Below are positions 26,273-34,332 of a stretch of DNA of 44,162 nucleotides, one piece after another. Origin of the DNA: Chloroflexota bacterium. GTDB taxonomy: Bacteria > Chloroflexota > Anaerolineae > UBA7937 > B3-Chlor. The notes below the pieces were generated by a model. It was not told where the DNA came from. It saw nothing but the letters and a program-made list of their open reading frames with translations, and did not search any database. The stretch lies in the NCBI GenBank assembly GCA_030613785.1, contig JAUWLF010000024.1, forward strand, positions 1 to 44,162, written 5' to 3'. A program made the position numbers and the translations under genes. Position 1 is the first letter of the stretch, and each line of letters starts with the position of its first letter.

Positions 26273-27163
26273 CTACTCGCAGCGAGATGCGAGAATCTGC
26301 CGCACCCTCTGTAGAGTCAGCCAGGTGACCTTCAAGTCCGGATTCTGCTCATCCTTCAGTTTGTCTTTGTCGGGGAAGAGATTGTGGTGAGGATGAAGGG
26401 CGACCTTCCCGGCGTATCCGTCTCTGATCAAAGCACTCAGGACGGTCTCGTAGTCCAGGTCATCTTGGCCCACCAGGGCCACGCCATCGTACACAGCACG
26501 ATCATCAGGTCGGCCTTTGGCACCTTTGATGTGCACGTGGCCGATCATATCCTTGATTTCTTCATAGCCTTGGCGGTATGGTTGCTCACCACAGGCCCAT
26601 CCGTTGGCTACATCCCAACAGGCCAGTAGAGCTTCGTGACGCACAGACTCGAGGATCTGACGAAGCTCGCGGCAGTTGCCCACCAGTGAAAAGGTCTCGT
26701 TCTCCAGCACTAGGAGGACATCGTGGTCAGCTGCCATTTCGGCAGCCTGTCTCAGGCGCTGGGATACAGGTTCTATGAACTTGGACAGGTCGGGCCGGTC
26801 CGTTGCCACGTCAGGGTTGGGCTTGCGATAGGCGTACACTCGGAGCATGTCTGTTCCAAAGGCCTCGGCCAGTTCAATGAGCCTTTCCAAGTGGGCCAAC
26901 TCTGCTTCCCAGTCCTTCTCGTCCCAAAGATCGTGATCCTTCCACGGGGACGCGAGCCGAGTGGCGAGACAGGCAACTCGCAGCCCGTTCTCGCTCAAGA
27001 CAGCCCCTGCCCGCTCCACCTCCTCGTCTGCTAGATCATCTATGCCCTTCCCATAGATACCTCCGCGCAAGTCCACCCACTTCACTCCCCACTCTCGCAA
27101 CTGCTTCACCGAACTGTGAAAGTCCAATCCAAGCTGGTCGGTCATTACGCTGACTTCGATCAT
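26273..27163 (-). CDS. sugar phosphate isomerase/epimerase-like TIM barrel (AP endonuclease family 2 fold)
   Basis: A 296-residue xylose-isomerase-like barrel. It begins MIEVSVMTDQLGLDFHSSVKQLREWGVKWVDLRG; metal ligand regions are LVLENETFS (Glu), ACWDVANGWACGE (Asp), HVHIKGAKG (His) and the late KVALHPHHN. Family members isomerise or epimerise sugars, or break C-C and C-O bonds of keto-sugars. It lies 15 bp after the Gfo/Idh/MocA gene, and this pair is the usual two-step set for oxidising a sugar ring and then eliminating or isomerising it, including the known aryl C-glycoside cleavage systems. AAGGAG precedes the ATG. Confidence 0.85.
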   Translation of the reverse strand: MIEVSVMTDQLGLDFHSSVKQLREWGVKWVDLRGGIYGKGIDDLADEEVERAGAVLSENGLRVACLATRLASPWKDHDLWDEKDWEAELAHLERLIELAEAFGTDMLRVYAYRKPNPDVATDRPDLSKFIEPVSQRLRQAAEMAADHDVLLVLENETFSLVGNCRELRQILESVRHEALLACWDVANGWACGEQPYRQGYEEIKDMIGHVHIKGAKGRPDDRAVYDGVALVGQDDLDYETVLSALIRDGYAGKVALHPHHNLFPDKDKLKDEQNPDLKVTWLTLQRVRQILASRCE

Positions 27164-27178
27164 CTTCTCTCCTTCAAG

Positions 27179-28243
27179 TTATTCCACTTCCTTCATTCGG
27201 ATCACCTGACCTGGCCCTTGACACAGGGCGTGCACAAGTCTCACCGCCTCACGCCCGTCCCAGATATCCGAAGAAGGAGGAGTCCCACTGAGCACGGCCT
27301 CAGCGAAATGCCTCACCTCACCCACGAACCCGCCAATGAACAGGACTTTGTTCCTGAGCTGAGAGAGAGAGAAGGCTGGCTCCCAAACCAGGGGAGCGTC
27401 GTCGTCCGCTCCCACGAAGCTGTCTGCAGGGGGACTTGTAGCCCTGCGGTAATAGACCAGTTTGGCGGCATTATCAATCACGACGTTGGCCCCCTCGCCA
27501 ACAATCTCCACCCTCTCCTGGAAACAGTTCGGGGATTGCAGGGCGGTCATGTGCAGCGTTCCCACGGCTCCACTGGCAAATCTCAAGCTCGCAGCATACG
27601 TTGGACGTCCGCTGCTCACGATGCGCTCATGATACAACTCCTCCACATCCCCCATGAAGAAGCGGAGTAGGTCGAGGTGGTGAATGAAATAGTCGAGCAG
27701 CAGAGAAAAGAACCGCTCCTCAAGGGACTCTGTCGGGGTCTGGGGGGACTCCTCTAGCCGCTCCTTGTCTATCCATAGTCCCAAGCGGGCATTGATGGAC
27801 GTCGGTCTGCCGAATTCTTGCGAGTTCACGATTTGGTGAGCCTTCAGGTACGTCGGGCAAAAGCGCTTCTTAAACGCGACCATCAGGGACTTGCCAGTCT
27901 TCTTGCTCACTCGGCCCATGTCCTCGGCCTCGGCCACAGTTCGGCAAGGCGGTTTCTCGATGAAAACGTGAAGCCCGCGCCTCATGGCTTCCTTGGCAAT
28001 CCGATAGTGAGCCTCGGCGCCGACGACCACAAACAAAGCGTCCAAGATCTCCTTGTCCAACAGGAGTTCATAATCCGTGTATGTCCGTTCTCCCCCAAAG
28101 GCCCGGGCAGTAGCTCGTGCCCTCTCCTCGACCAGGTCGCAGACCGCGACCAGGTTGACCGGCGCGTGGCGCAGCGATGGGTAGATGCTCCGCGTCGCAT
28201 GAGCACCACAGCCAACAAACCCTATGTCTATCTTCTCCTCCAT
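27179..28243 (-). CDS. Gfo/Idh/MocA-family NAD(P)-dependent oxidoreductase
   Basis: A 354-residue dehydrogenase with the N-terminal Rossmann motif GFVGCGAHA (residues 8-16), an acidic residue at the end of the second strand (AVCDL), and HVFIEKPPCRT (about 91-101), the family's EKP motif with catalytic Lys. The C-terminal alpha/beta substrate domain follows (about 125-354). The family oxidises sugars, inositols and glycosides, often at C3. It lies 4 bp after UbiD 3 and 15 bp before the TIM-barrel gene, so the three are surely co-transcribed. AGGAGA lies before the ATG. Confidence 0.92.
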   Translation of the reverse strand: MEEKIDIGFVGCGAHATRSIYPSLRHAPVNLVAVCDLVEERARATARAFGGERTYTDYELLLDKEILDALFVVVGAEAHYRIAKEAMRRGLHVFIEKPPCRTVAEAEDMGRVSKKTGKSLMVAFKKRFCPTYLKAHQIVNSQEFGRPTSINARLGLWIDKERLEESPQTPTESLEERFFSLLLDYFIHHLDLLRFFMGDVEELYHERIVSSGRPTYAASLRFASGAVGTLHMTALQSPNCFQERVEIVGEGANVVIDNAAKLVYYRRATSPPADSFVGADDDAPLVWEPAFSLSQLRNKVLFIGGFVGEVRHFAEAVLSGTPPSSDIWDGREAVRLVHALCQGPGQVIRMKEVE

Positions 28244-28247
28244 TCTC

Positions 28248-29822
28248 CTACCCTCGGTCCTCTCTATCCTCGTTGCCTCGTATCCACCAGTGCCTCATCA
28301 TCCCTACAGGGCTACCGATGTATTGAGCTACCGGTTCGATCCCGTACTCCTCCCATCTGCCGTTGATGAGATCAACTAAGTCCTTGTGAGGCCTCGTGGT
28401 CGGAGGATACTTCTGGGGAGTTCCTTTGTTCGTGCCATCACTCCCCCATATGGCCCTGGGTTCCCAATCAAAGGGGCGGGTGGCGTCGACCAGAACTCGA
28501 TCCCAGTATCCTTTCTTCTCCGGCTCCTGTCTGGGATCAATGGGAGAACCCCGATGGTTCTTCCAGATCTTGATATCCTCGCTAGCCTTCACGCGCCAGG
28601 CCAGCGACCAGTTCACCTGGCCTGCATCCCAGGGGTCTATGTCGTCATCAACCACGATGATATGCTTGAAGTTCCACACCGAGGTTGAAGTTCCCCACAA
28701 AGCACTTGCGATCCAGTCAGCATGCCCTTGAACGCTGGGCTTGATCGAGACCACCAGATGACCTGTCGAGGCCTCAGGTATGCACGCCACATCCTGGATG
28801 CCCATGATGCCGTTCCGCTCCAGCACGTCCCAAGCCGTGGCCGACTTGATGATGGCGGCCATAACATGAGACTCCGCAATCGGGTGGCCCTCCATGGAGC
28901 CCTGGAAAATCGGGTCGTCCCGACATGTAATCGCTGTGACGTGGATTACTGGCTTCGGGGATGCCACCTCGCCGTAGTAGCCAGGATACTCGCCGAAGGG
29001 GCCCTCCATCTTTTGCTCATTGGGGTCTATGAACCCTTCGATTACGATCTCGGCATTGGCCGGTACCGGCAGGTCAACCGTCTTTCCGCGAATGGTCTCA
29101 ATAGGCGCGCCCTTGAGCGACCCGGCATAGTCGTACTCACATTCCCCAGAAGGCACGAGCATCGAGCCCACAAGAGGCAATGTTGGCTCCAAGCCAATGG
29201 CGACAGCTACGGGCATCGGTTCTCCTGCTTGCTGGTACTTGTAGAATTGTTGACCAATGTGTTGCCGTCCTGGGCTCATGTAGATGGTAGCCTCATCGGA
29301 GCCCACAGCCATGATCCTGTATAGACCTACGTTCACCCACTCGGTATCATAGTCTTTCGTTATAACTATGTGCATGGTACCCAGGTACCGCCCCCCGTCC
29401 CGGTGATGCCATAGCGGAATGGGAAAGGCTAAGAGATCCACATCGTCCCCAATCACGACGTTCTCTTGGGCGCTCCCCTTCTCCGCCGTGTTGTACTGCA
29501 TCGGGTTCCTCAGGCACTCCCTGACTCTGTCGACTATGTCCCTGATCGTCGTACCGGTCGGCGGCAGCCCCATGCTCAATGCTATGCGAGAGTAGGACCG
29601 GAATTGACCAACGAAGAGCTTGTTCGGACCGGGCGGCTGATAGTCCACTATGTTCTCGAACAGTAGCGCCGGGCTGGCATCCCCGTAGACGTCATAAGTC
29701 CGGCGCACGATTCCGCCCAGCTCTTCCTGCCAGTGAACCTGCTTCCTTACTCTGGCCAGTTGCCCTTCGTCCTCAAGGGCTTGCAGCCAGGTCCGCAGGT
29801 CTGGGAAACGTGCTTCTCTCAT
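28248..29822 (-). CDS. UbiD-family decarboxylase 3 (long form)
   Basis: A 524-residue UbiD protein, about 60 residues longer than the other two and closer to the long aromatic-acid decarboxylases. N164 and R169 (NVGLYR) and E273-E278 (EGPFGE) match the Fdc1 prenylated-FMN and catalytic residues. The extra length is mostly at the C-terminus, where DPRQEPEKKGYWDRVLVDATRPFDW and a segment ending PHKDLVDLINGRWEEYG extend the fold, as in oligomer-forming members. It is the first enzyme gene after iclR, separated by 96 bp, with GAGG upstream of the ATG. Being promoter-proximal, it is likely the first committed step of this operon. Confidence 0.93.
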   Translation of the reverse strand: MREARFPDLRTWLQALEDEGQLARVRKQVHWQEELGGIVRRTYDVYGDASPALLFENIVDYQPPGPNKLFVGQFRSYSRIALSMGLPPTGTTIRDIVDRVRECLRNPMQYNTAEKGSAQENVVIGDDVDLLAFPIPLWHHRDGGRYLGTMHIVITKDYDTEWVNVGLYRIMAVGSDEATIYMSPGRQHIGQQFYKYQQAGEPMPVAVAIGLEPTLPLVGSMLVPSGECEYDYAGSLKGAPIETIRGKTVDLPVPANAEIVIEGFIDPNEQKMEGPFGEYPGYYGEVASPKPVIHVTAITCRDDPIFQGSMEGHPIAESHVMAAIIKSATAWDVLERNGIMGIQDVACIPEASTGHLVVSIKPSVQGHADWIASALWGTSTSVWNFKHIIVVDDDIDPWDAGQVNWSLAWRVKASEDIKIWKNHRGSPIDPRQEPEKKGYWDRVLVDATRPFDWEPRAIWGSDGTNKGTPQKYPPTTRPHKDLVDLINGRWEEYGIEPVAQYIGSPVGMMRHWWIRGNEDREDRG

Positions 29823-29918
29823 GATGGACTACCTCGCAAAACATCTGATGTCACGAAGAGGAACACCGAAAGAACGGAATAGACACACAGGTGCCTGAGC
29901 GGGTCGTGGGAGCGCAAC

Positions 29919-30704
29919 TTAGGCTGCATCTTCCACATAGCCCATGCTGTCGGACAGCCTGCGTGCGATGTCAACTACTGCTTGTTGGCATAGCTCCATC
30001 TTTTCTGGAGTCAGGCGCGAGACGGAAGCAGATACGCCGATGGAACCCACGACGGCTCCGCTGTGATCAAAAACCGGAGCCGCCAGACACCGAATGCCGA
30101 GATAGTATTCCTCGTCGTCTACCGCGTAGCCTTGGTCGCGCACCTCCTGAAAGTGGCTCCTCAGCACACCCAAATCAGTGATGGTGTTCTCAGTCAGTTT
30201 CCGCAGCTCCGTGCTTGCCAGCAATCGCTCTAGCTCTGCCTCGGACAGGTTCGCCGCCACTGCCTTGCCAGTGGCCGTGCAATATGGCAAAGCCACCCCT
30301 CCAATCTGAGCTGAGACCGTCAACAATCCAGCACCGGCTCGGTTATCTACATAAATCGCTTGACCACCCACCACACTCACAAGGTGGGCAGCCTCCCCTG
30401 TCTTTGCCGCGAGTTCCCTGACAAATGGGGCACCCTTCGAGCGCAGTGTGAACTTCTGGAGCGCTTTCTGCCCCAGTTCGATGGCCTTTGGGCCCAGGTG
30501 GTATTTCCGGTCTCTGTGGTCCTGCGCAGCATATCCGTGGACTCGCAAGGTGGACAACAGCCGATACACTGTGCTGCTGTCCAGTCCCATCGTTCTTGCC
30601 AACTCCGTCAGTCCGATTGACTGATCTCTATCAGCCAGAACCTCTAGGATATTGAGCGCCCGGTCCACGGACTGAATCAGCCTCGGCTTTGGCGTCTTCT
30701 TCAT
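29919..30704 (-). CDS. IclR-family transcriptional regulator
   Basis: A 261-residue IclR-family protein. An N-terminal winged helix-turn-helix is visible as SVDRALNILEVLADRDQSIGLTELARTMGLDSSTVYRLLSTL (about 10-51); the C-terminal effector domain (about 85-250) has the family pattern, including GGVALPYCTATGKAVAANL and YAVDDEEYYLGIRCLAAPVFDHSG. The frame starts 23 codons earlier; the ATG at 30704 is chosen because GGAGGG precedes it and it begins near the domain boundary. It heads the right-hand operon and has its own promoter with the operator-like block shared with the binding-protein operon, so autoregulation plus control of both operons is likely. The effector would be a pathway acid. Confidence 0.93.
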   Translation of the reverse strand: MKKTPKPRLIQSVDRALNILEVLADRDQSIGLTELARTMGLDSSTVYRLLSTLRVHGYAAQDHRDRKYHLGPKAIELGQKALQKFTLRSKGAPFVRELAAKTGEAAHLVSVVGGQAIYVDNRAGAGLLTVSAQIGGVALPYCTATGKAVAANLSEAELERLLASTELRKLTENTITDLGVLRSHFQEVRDQGYAVDDEEYYLGIRCLAAPVFDHSGAVVGSIGVSASVSRLTPEKMELCQQAVVDIARRLSDSMGYVEDAA

Positions 30705-30764
30705 ATCGGTCCCCCTCCGCCAGTACTGCGATGATCCCCACCTTGATCGGACCTGCGCTTTCGT

Positions 30765-30793
30765 ATTATACAAGGTAGTTTCTCATTAGTCAA
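30765..30793 (-). promoter_or_regulatory. sigma-70-type promoter of iclR with shared operator
   Basis: On the minus strand TTGACT (30788-30793) and TATAAT (30765-30770) are 17 bp apart, near consensus. CTTGACTAATGAGAAACTA at 30776-30794 is identical to the block at 11725-11743; 27 of 30 bases match over -35, spacer and -10, then similarity stops. The predicted start of transcription leaves a leader of about 54 nt before the IclR start. Confidence 0.85.
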
Positions 30794-30830
30794 GCCAGCT
30801 CGCCGCTCCACGTCCGTTTGGAGTGGCACG

Positions 30831-30859
30831 TTGCCTTTTGCCGGGACTCGTGCTACAAT
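30831..30859 (+). promoter_or_regulatory. sigma-70-type promoter of the ABC ATPase gene
   Basis: TTGCCT (30831-30836), a 17-bp spacer and TACAAT (30854-30859) point right, about 240 bp before the ATPase gene, back-to-back with the iclR promoter. The shared operator block is absent, so the ATPase may not follow the same control. The leader (about 30866-31098) has a short stem CTAGGG/CCCTAG at 30927-30957 and GCACG/CGTGC at 31050-31066, without a recognisable riboswitch. Confidence 0.7.
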
Positions 30860-31098
30860 GGTCCGAATTCTGTGCGCAGCATCGTGGGGCCCGTGGAGAA
30901 ACCGCACACTTCGCGCCTCATCACCACTAGGGTCTGTGCATACTAGTCTTCCCCTAGCGAAGGTCCAGAAACGCGAGAGGACTGGGGAACCCGGACCTCA
31001 CAAGGCCCTGAGGATGACTAGCAGCGGCACTGGGCAGCAGTCTAGGCCCGCACGTGTGACGCGTGCACCCAGACTAGTGAAAGACTTGGAGGAATTAG

Positions 31099-32199
31099 AT
31101 GGCTAGCGTAACGTATGATCATGTGACCAAGCAATTCGGAGACGTCGTGGCTGTGGACGATCTCGTCCTGGAGGTCACAGACCAGGAGTTCCTGGTCCTG
31201 GTGGGGCCATCGGGCTGCGGCAAGACGACATGCTTGCGTATGCTCGCCGGCCTGGAACAGGCGACCGAAGGCGAGATCTACATCGGTGAGCGGATGGTCA
31301 ACGACGTGGCTCCCAAGGATCGAGACATCGCCATGGTTTTCCAGAACTATGCCCTCTACCCACACATGAACGTATTTGACAATATGGCGTATGGCCTCAA
31401 ACTTCGGGGGGTCAAGAGACCAGAGATAAGGGAGAGGGTGGAAAAAGCCGCCAGGGCCTTGGGGGTTGACGATCTGCTGGAGCGCAAGCCAAAGCAGCTC
31501 TCTGGTGGTCAGCAGCAGCGTGTGGCGTTGGGTCGAGCCATCGTGCGAGAACCCCAAGTATTCCTGATGGATGAGCCCCTGTCCAATCTGGATGCCCAGC
31601 TACGCGTAGAAGCCAGGGCTATGCTCATCAGATTGCACAAGGAACTGGGTACCACCTTTGTCTATGTGACGCACGATCAGATAGAAGCCATGACTATGGG
31701 AGAGCGCATCGCAGTTCTGAACGACGGCGTTTGCCAGCAGATGGACACTCCTCAGCATCTCTACGATCATCCTGACAACTTGTTCGTTGCCAAATTCATC
31801 GGCAGTCCAGCGATGAACTTCTTCGATGCACATATCACAGGAACGCAGGAGGAGATGTTTGTTGACGCAGGGTTCTTGCGCACGGAGATTCCTGGAGAGA
31901 AGGCATCCATGCTGGCCGGTCGCTTGGGTGAGAAGATCAAGTTCGGCATTCGACCAGAGCACATCCATGACAGGCGGTTCGCGCCGCCGGGGCTCAGATC
32001 GGCTCCCGTGAGTGCGATGGTCGATGTCGTCGAAGCCATGGGCTCCGAGACCCACATCTACCTGATGATGGACTCCACCAGTTTCGTCGCTCGGGTGGAT
32101 CCCCGCACGTCGGCGACCTCGGGTCAGGAACTGGACGTAGTGCTCGATATGGATTGCCTCCATCTGTTCAACGCCGAAACGGGAGAGGCGCTGCTTTAG
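31099..32199 (+). CDS. ABC importer ATPase of the MalK/UgpC/MsmK type
   Basis: A 366-residue carbohydrate-importer ATPase. Walker A GPSGCGKTT (36-44), Q-loop FQNYALYPHMNV, signature LSGGQQQR (134-141), Walker B VFLMDEPLSNLD (154-165) and H-loop H192 are intact. The C-terminal 130 residues form the OB/TOBE regulatory domain seen in MalK-like proteins (GIRPEHI at about 281). It is the only ATPase of this class in the window and the only large plus-strand gene. Therefore it probably drives the permeases 21 kb away, though one MsmK-like ATPase can serve several importers. GGAGG lies 8 bases before the ATG. Confidence 0.94.
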   Translation: MASVTYDHVTKQFGDVVAVDDLVLEVTDQEFLVLVGPSGCGKTTCLRMLAGLEQATEGEIYIGERMVNDVAPKDRDIAMVFQNYALYPHMNVFDNMAYGLKLRGVKRPEIRERVEKAARALGVDDLLERKPKQLSGGQQQRVALGRAIVREPQVFLMDEPLSNLDAQLRVEARAMLIRLHKELGTTFVYVTHDQIEAMTMGERIAVLNDGVCQQMDTPQHLYDHPDNLFVAKFIGSPAMNFFDAHITGTQEEMFVDAGFLRTEIPGEKASMLAGRLGEKIKFGIRPEHIHDRRFAPPGLRSAPVSAMVDVVEAMGSETHIYLMMDSTSFVARVDPRTSATSGQELDVVLDMDCLHLFNAETGEALL

Positions 32200-32244
32200 G
32201 CATTGCCTGTATATCGAGGTAGGCTGTTGAGCGTGGCCGCTATC

Positions 32245-32520
32245 CAGCCCGGGGGTGACCGTCCGTAGGAAGGGTAGGGTGAGCGAGGTATCAGCGCCGT
32301 AGTGAGGTACTTTCACCACGAGGCTGTCCAGGGGCTGGCCAGAAGCCAGCAAGGCTCTTTCTCCCTCCTGTAGCACGTCACCGGTCAGTGGTAGAGAGAA
32401 CCTGCCATAGCTCAGCCGTACGACCACGGAGTCATTGTTCGTGTCCGAGTCTGTGGTCGCCAGCGATCGCGGCGGGTGAAGGATGTCCGGCCGTACGTTT
32501 TCTCCGAGGTTTGGCCTCAT
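32245..32520 (-). pseudogene. comEC: comEC C-terminal (MBL domain) fragment
   Basis: About 92 codons resembling the C-terminal metallo-beta-lactamase-like part of the DNA-uptake channel ComEC: ILHPPRSLA, TDSDTNNDSVVVRLSYGRFSLPLTGDV, ERALLASGQPLDSLVVKVPHYGADTS. The membrane domain is missing and the usual HHGS motif has become HYGA. Downstream the match ends; the open frame then runs on only as antisense of the ATPase gene. It is a relic, not a working competence gene. Confidence 0.75.
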
Positions 32521-32699
32521 TCCTGCCTCAGCCCGCCGATGAGCAATGCGATTGCTGCTGCAAGTTCGGCTCCGATATGGAAGAGGATTCTGATCGGTTC
32601 AGTCTCAAGTTCGAGCACTTGTTTCCTGGCCAGAGAGAAAGTCCATTACGCGATCATTCCCGTCCCCACGACCATGGCGTGGAGAGCAGCAGATATCAT
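32517..32699 (-). pseudogene. small two-helix membrane-protein relic with an in-frame stop
   Basis: Reading the minus strand from ATG 32699 gives MISAALHAMVVGTGMIA, then TAA (32646-32648), then WTFSLARKQVLELE...ILFHIGAELAAAIALLIGG to a TGA at 32517. Both parts stay in one frame and look like two membrane helices with a charged loop, so a single substitution probably broke a small membrane-protein gene. Its stop overlaps the ATG of the comEC fragment (ATGA). I do not recognise the family. Chance hydrophobicity cannot be excluded. Confidence 0.4.
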
Positions 32700-32774
32700 T
32701 TGATCGGCATTCGTTGTTCTTTGCGCAACCAACAGGCAGTGCGACATGGCACAATCACACTGTCGGGCGCCCCA

Positions 32775-33695
32775 TCACACTCGAATCCGGGCCCGCGCTT
32801 CCATCTCCAGCGTGGTGGGGGTGTAGCTGAAGGTGTTCACCAACCACTGGTGGTCTTGAGGAACTTCCGTAACCACGTCTGGTGGGAAGCTGTTCATCAA
32901 CTCGATCATTCCCACAAGATGTCGGAGGAAGGGGTTCAAAGGATACGTGACCATGGATACGATCTTCAGGGGAATCAGAGGGATGCTCCGATACCTAACT
33001 CTCCTACCAGTGATTTCAGAGATCCTTCTTGCGGCCTCCTGAAACGAGATGGCCTCCGGACCAGTCATTCGGATGCGTTTCCCTCCCAGGTCGTCTCTGA
33101 GAACTGTTTGGGCGGCGATCTCCCCCACATCCACGGGCGAAACCGTGGGCAACGCTGGCGGACCTCCCCCGGGCACCATCATAATGCTTCTCCGTATCAT
33201 GGCAAAGAAGATCTCCATCGAAGGTGCCGCGCCCAAGACAGTCCAGTTGAAACCTGATTCCCTAAGAGTAGTTTCGATATCCAGCTTGATCCTGGCGATG
33301 TCTGAATGCAGTCTTGCTATCAAATCTTCTCTAATGTCGTAGACGGAGATGTAGACGACGCGGGAAATACCGGCTTTGTGCGCTTCCTCCAGGACCATAA
33401 GGACGGAATCGCGCTCGATGAGTCTTAGTCTCCGAATCAGTCTTGGGGTGAAGGCGGACACACTGATGACAACTGCCTTCGTTCCCTTCAGCGCCTCCAC
33501 CACCGACTTCCGTGATGTGATATCCCCCTCCACGATCTCAGCTCCATCTCCCAACACCTGTCGGGCGTTGGCGGCGTTGCGGCTTAGCACACGTACAGAC
33601 TGTCCCTTTTGCAGAAGGCTTCTAATAATGTGCCTGCCGTAGTGTCCTGTACCCCCAAGAACCAAGATCGGTCCATTCTCCCCCCGTGTATTCAC
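32775..33695 (-). CDS. NmrA-like / atypical SDR NAD(P)-binding protein
   Basis: A 306-residue NAD(P)-binding protein. It has the atypical SDR motif VLGGTGHYGRHI (about 10-21), VRVLSRNAANARQV, EIVEGDIT, and then VVYISVYDI in the usual active-site strand; it lacks a clear Tyr-x3-Lys. Similar proteins act as redox sensors (NmrA), NAD(P)H:quinone oxidoreductases or isoflavone-reductase-like enzymes. The C-terminal third has ISEITGRRVRYRSIPLIP and a hydrophobic region, as in many NmrA relatives. The GTG at 33695 with AGGAGA upstream is preferred to the ATG 19 codons earlier. It stands alone beside the relic region. Confidence 0.8.
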   Translation of the reverse strand: MNTRGENGPILVLGGTGHYGRHIIRSLLQKGQSVRVLSRNAANARQVLGDGAEIVEGDITSRKSVVEALKGTKAVVISVSAFTPRLIRRLRLIERDSVLMVLEEAHKAGISRVVYISVYDIREDLIARLHSDIARIKLDIETTLRESGFNWTVLGAAPSMEIFFAMIRRSIMMVPGGGPPALPTVSPVDVGEIAAQTVLRDDLGGKRIRMTGPEAISFQEAARRISEITGRRVRYRSIPLIPLKIVSMVTYPLNPFLRHLVGMIELMNSFPPDVVTEVPQDHQWLVNTFSYTPTTLEMEARARIRV

Positions 33696-34332
33696 TGGAT
33701 CTCTCCTATCTTCCACTAGTCGATATCGCGTGCAGTTGGTTGGTCTACGCAACAGAATGGCGCCTCCGGCAGCGCATTGCCCCGCCGGTGATCAAACACA
33801 GAGCAACCAAACTCTCAAGCCCGTGCCGCCCCACCCCAGTCTTGCCGATTCACACAATCAGACGGTCAGGCGGCCTCCGCCCGCCGCTTGATGCCGAGCA
33901 ACTGCTTCCGCACCATCAAGAACGCCCCGGGGTCCTGCATATGAAACAACGGGATCAACAGCCCCCTGGTGAAGAGCGGGCATGCTCTGAGCCTCTGGGA
34001 GTGTACCGGAAGACAGTGCCAACGGGTGCACCGTGCCCATATGACACCAGACTTGGCCACAAATGCCAACGTGTCGCTGGGGGCGATTGACGCTGCCGCT
34101 GGATTTGTAATCCAGCGGACGGCGGGACTTGCAATCCCGCCGCAGCACATGTGACACTCCATGCCCTTCTCAATCCGGGAGGGGCTGGGGGGATGACCCC
34201 GACCATGCTTCCCGCACACTCTCGACCCTTCCTGGGATCTACAGTTGTGTCGATCAGTCGGGAAGACGTGTCCGGTCCACCCCGCCCTAGCCTCTCCCAT
34301 ACAAAAGGGAGGAAAACCCACTTCGTGCCGGG
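33696..34332. other. gene-poor interval with REP-like palindromes
   Basis: About 640 bp with no convincing gene. Open frames on both strands (for example minus 33866-34321) have low-quality composition and no recognisable domain. The stretch carries the tandem palindromes at 34096-34141, and an imperfect CCTCTCCC/GGGAGG hairpin at about 34292-34313 just downstream of the tandem methyltransferase genes, which could end their transcript. Its character resembles a repeat insertion site next to the comEC relic. Confidence 0.6.
34096..34141. repeat. two tandem REP-like palindromes
   Basis: CCGCTGGATT-TGT-AATCCAGCGG (34096-34118) is a perfect 10-bp inverted repeat with a 3-nt loop. Two bases later GGCGGGACT-TGC-AATCCCGCC (34121-34141) is a second one with a single mismatch. 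Both have the same design: GC-rich outer stem, AATCC inner stem and TGT/TGC loop. Paired dispersed palindromes of this kind are common in bacterial genomes. Only one pair is in this window, so dispersal is not shown here. Confidence 0.7.

Noticed and set aside
30860..31098. Possible riboswitch in the long leader of the ATPase gene
   Set aside because: Only two short isolated stems are visible; no conserved riboswitch core could be recognised.
31600..32520. Minus-strand open frame of 306 codons overlapping the ABC ATPase gene
   Set aside because: Only the first about 92 codons resemble ComEC; the rest is the antisense of a well-conserved ATPase gene. Annotated as a comEC relic at 32245-32520 only.
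33866..34321. Minus-strand frame of 151 codons in the gene-poor interval
   Set aside because: It reads through the palindromes, is rich in Cys/Trp/Arg and shows no known domain; no ribosome site seen.
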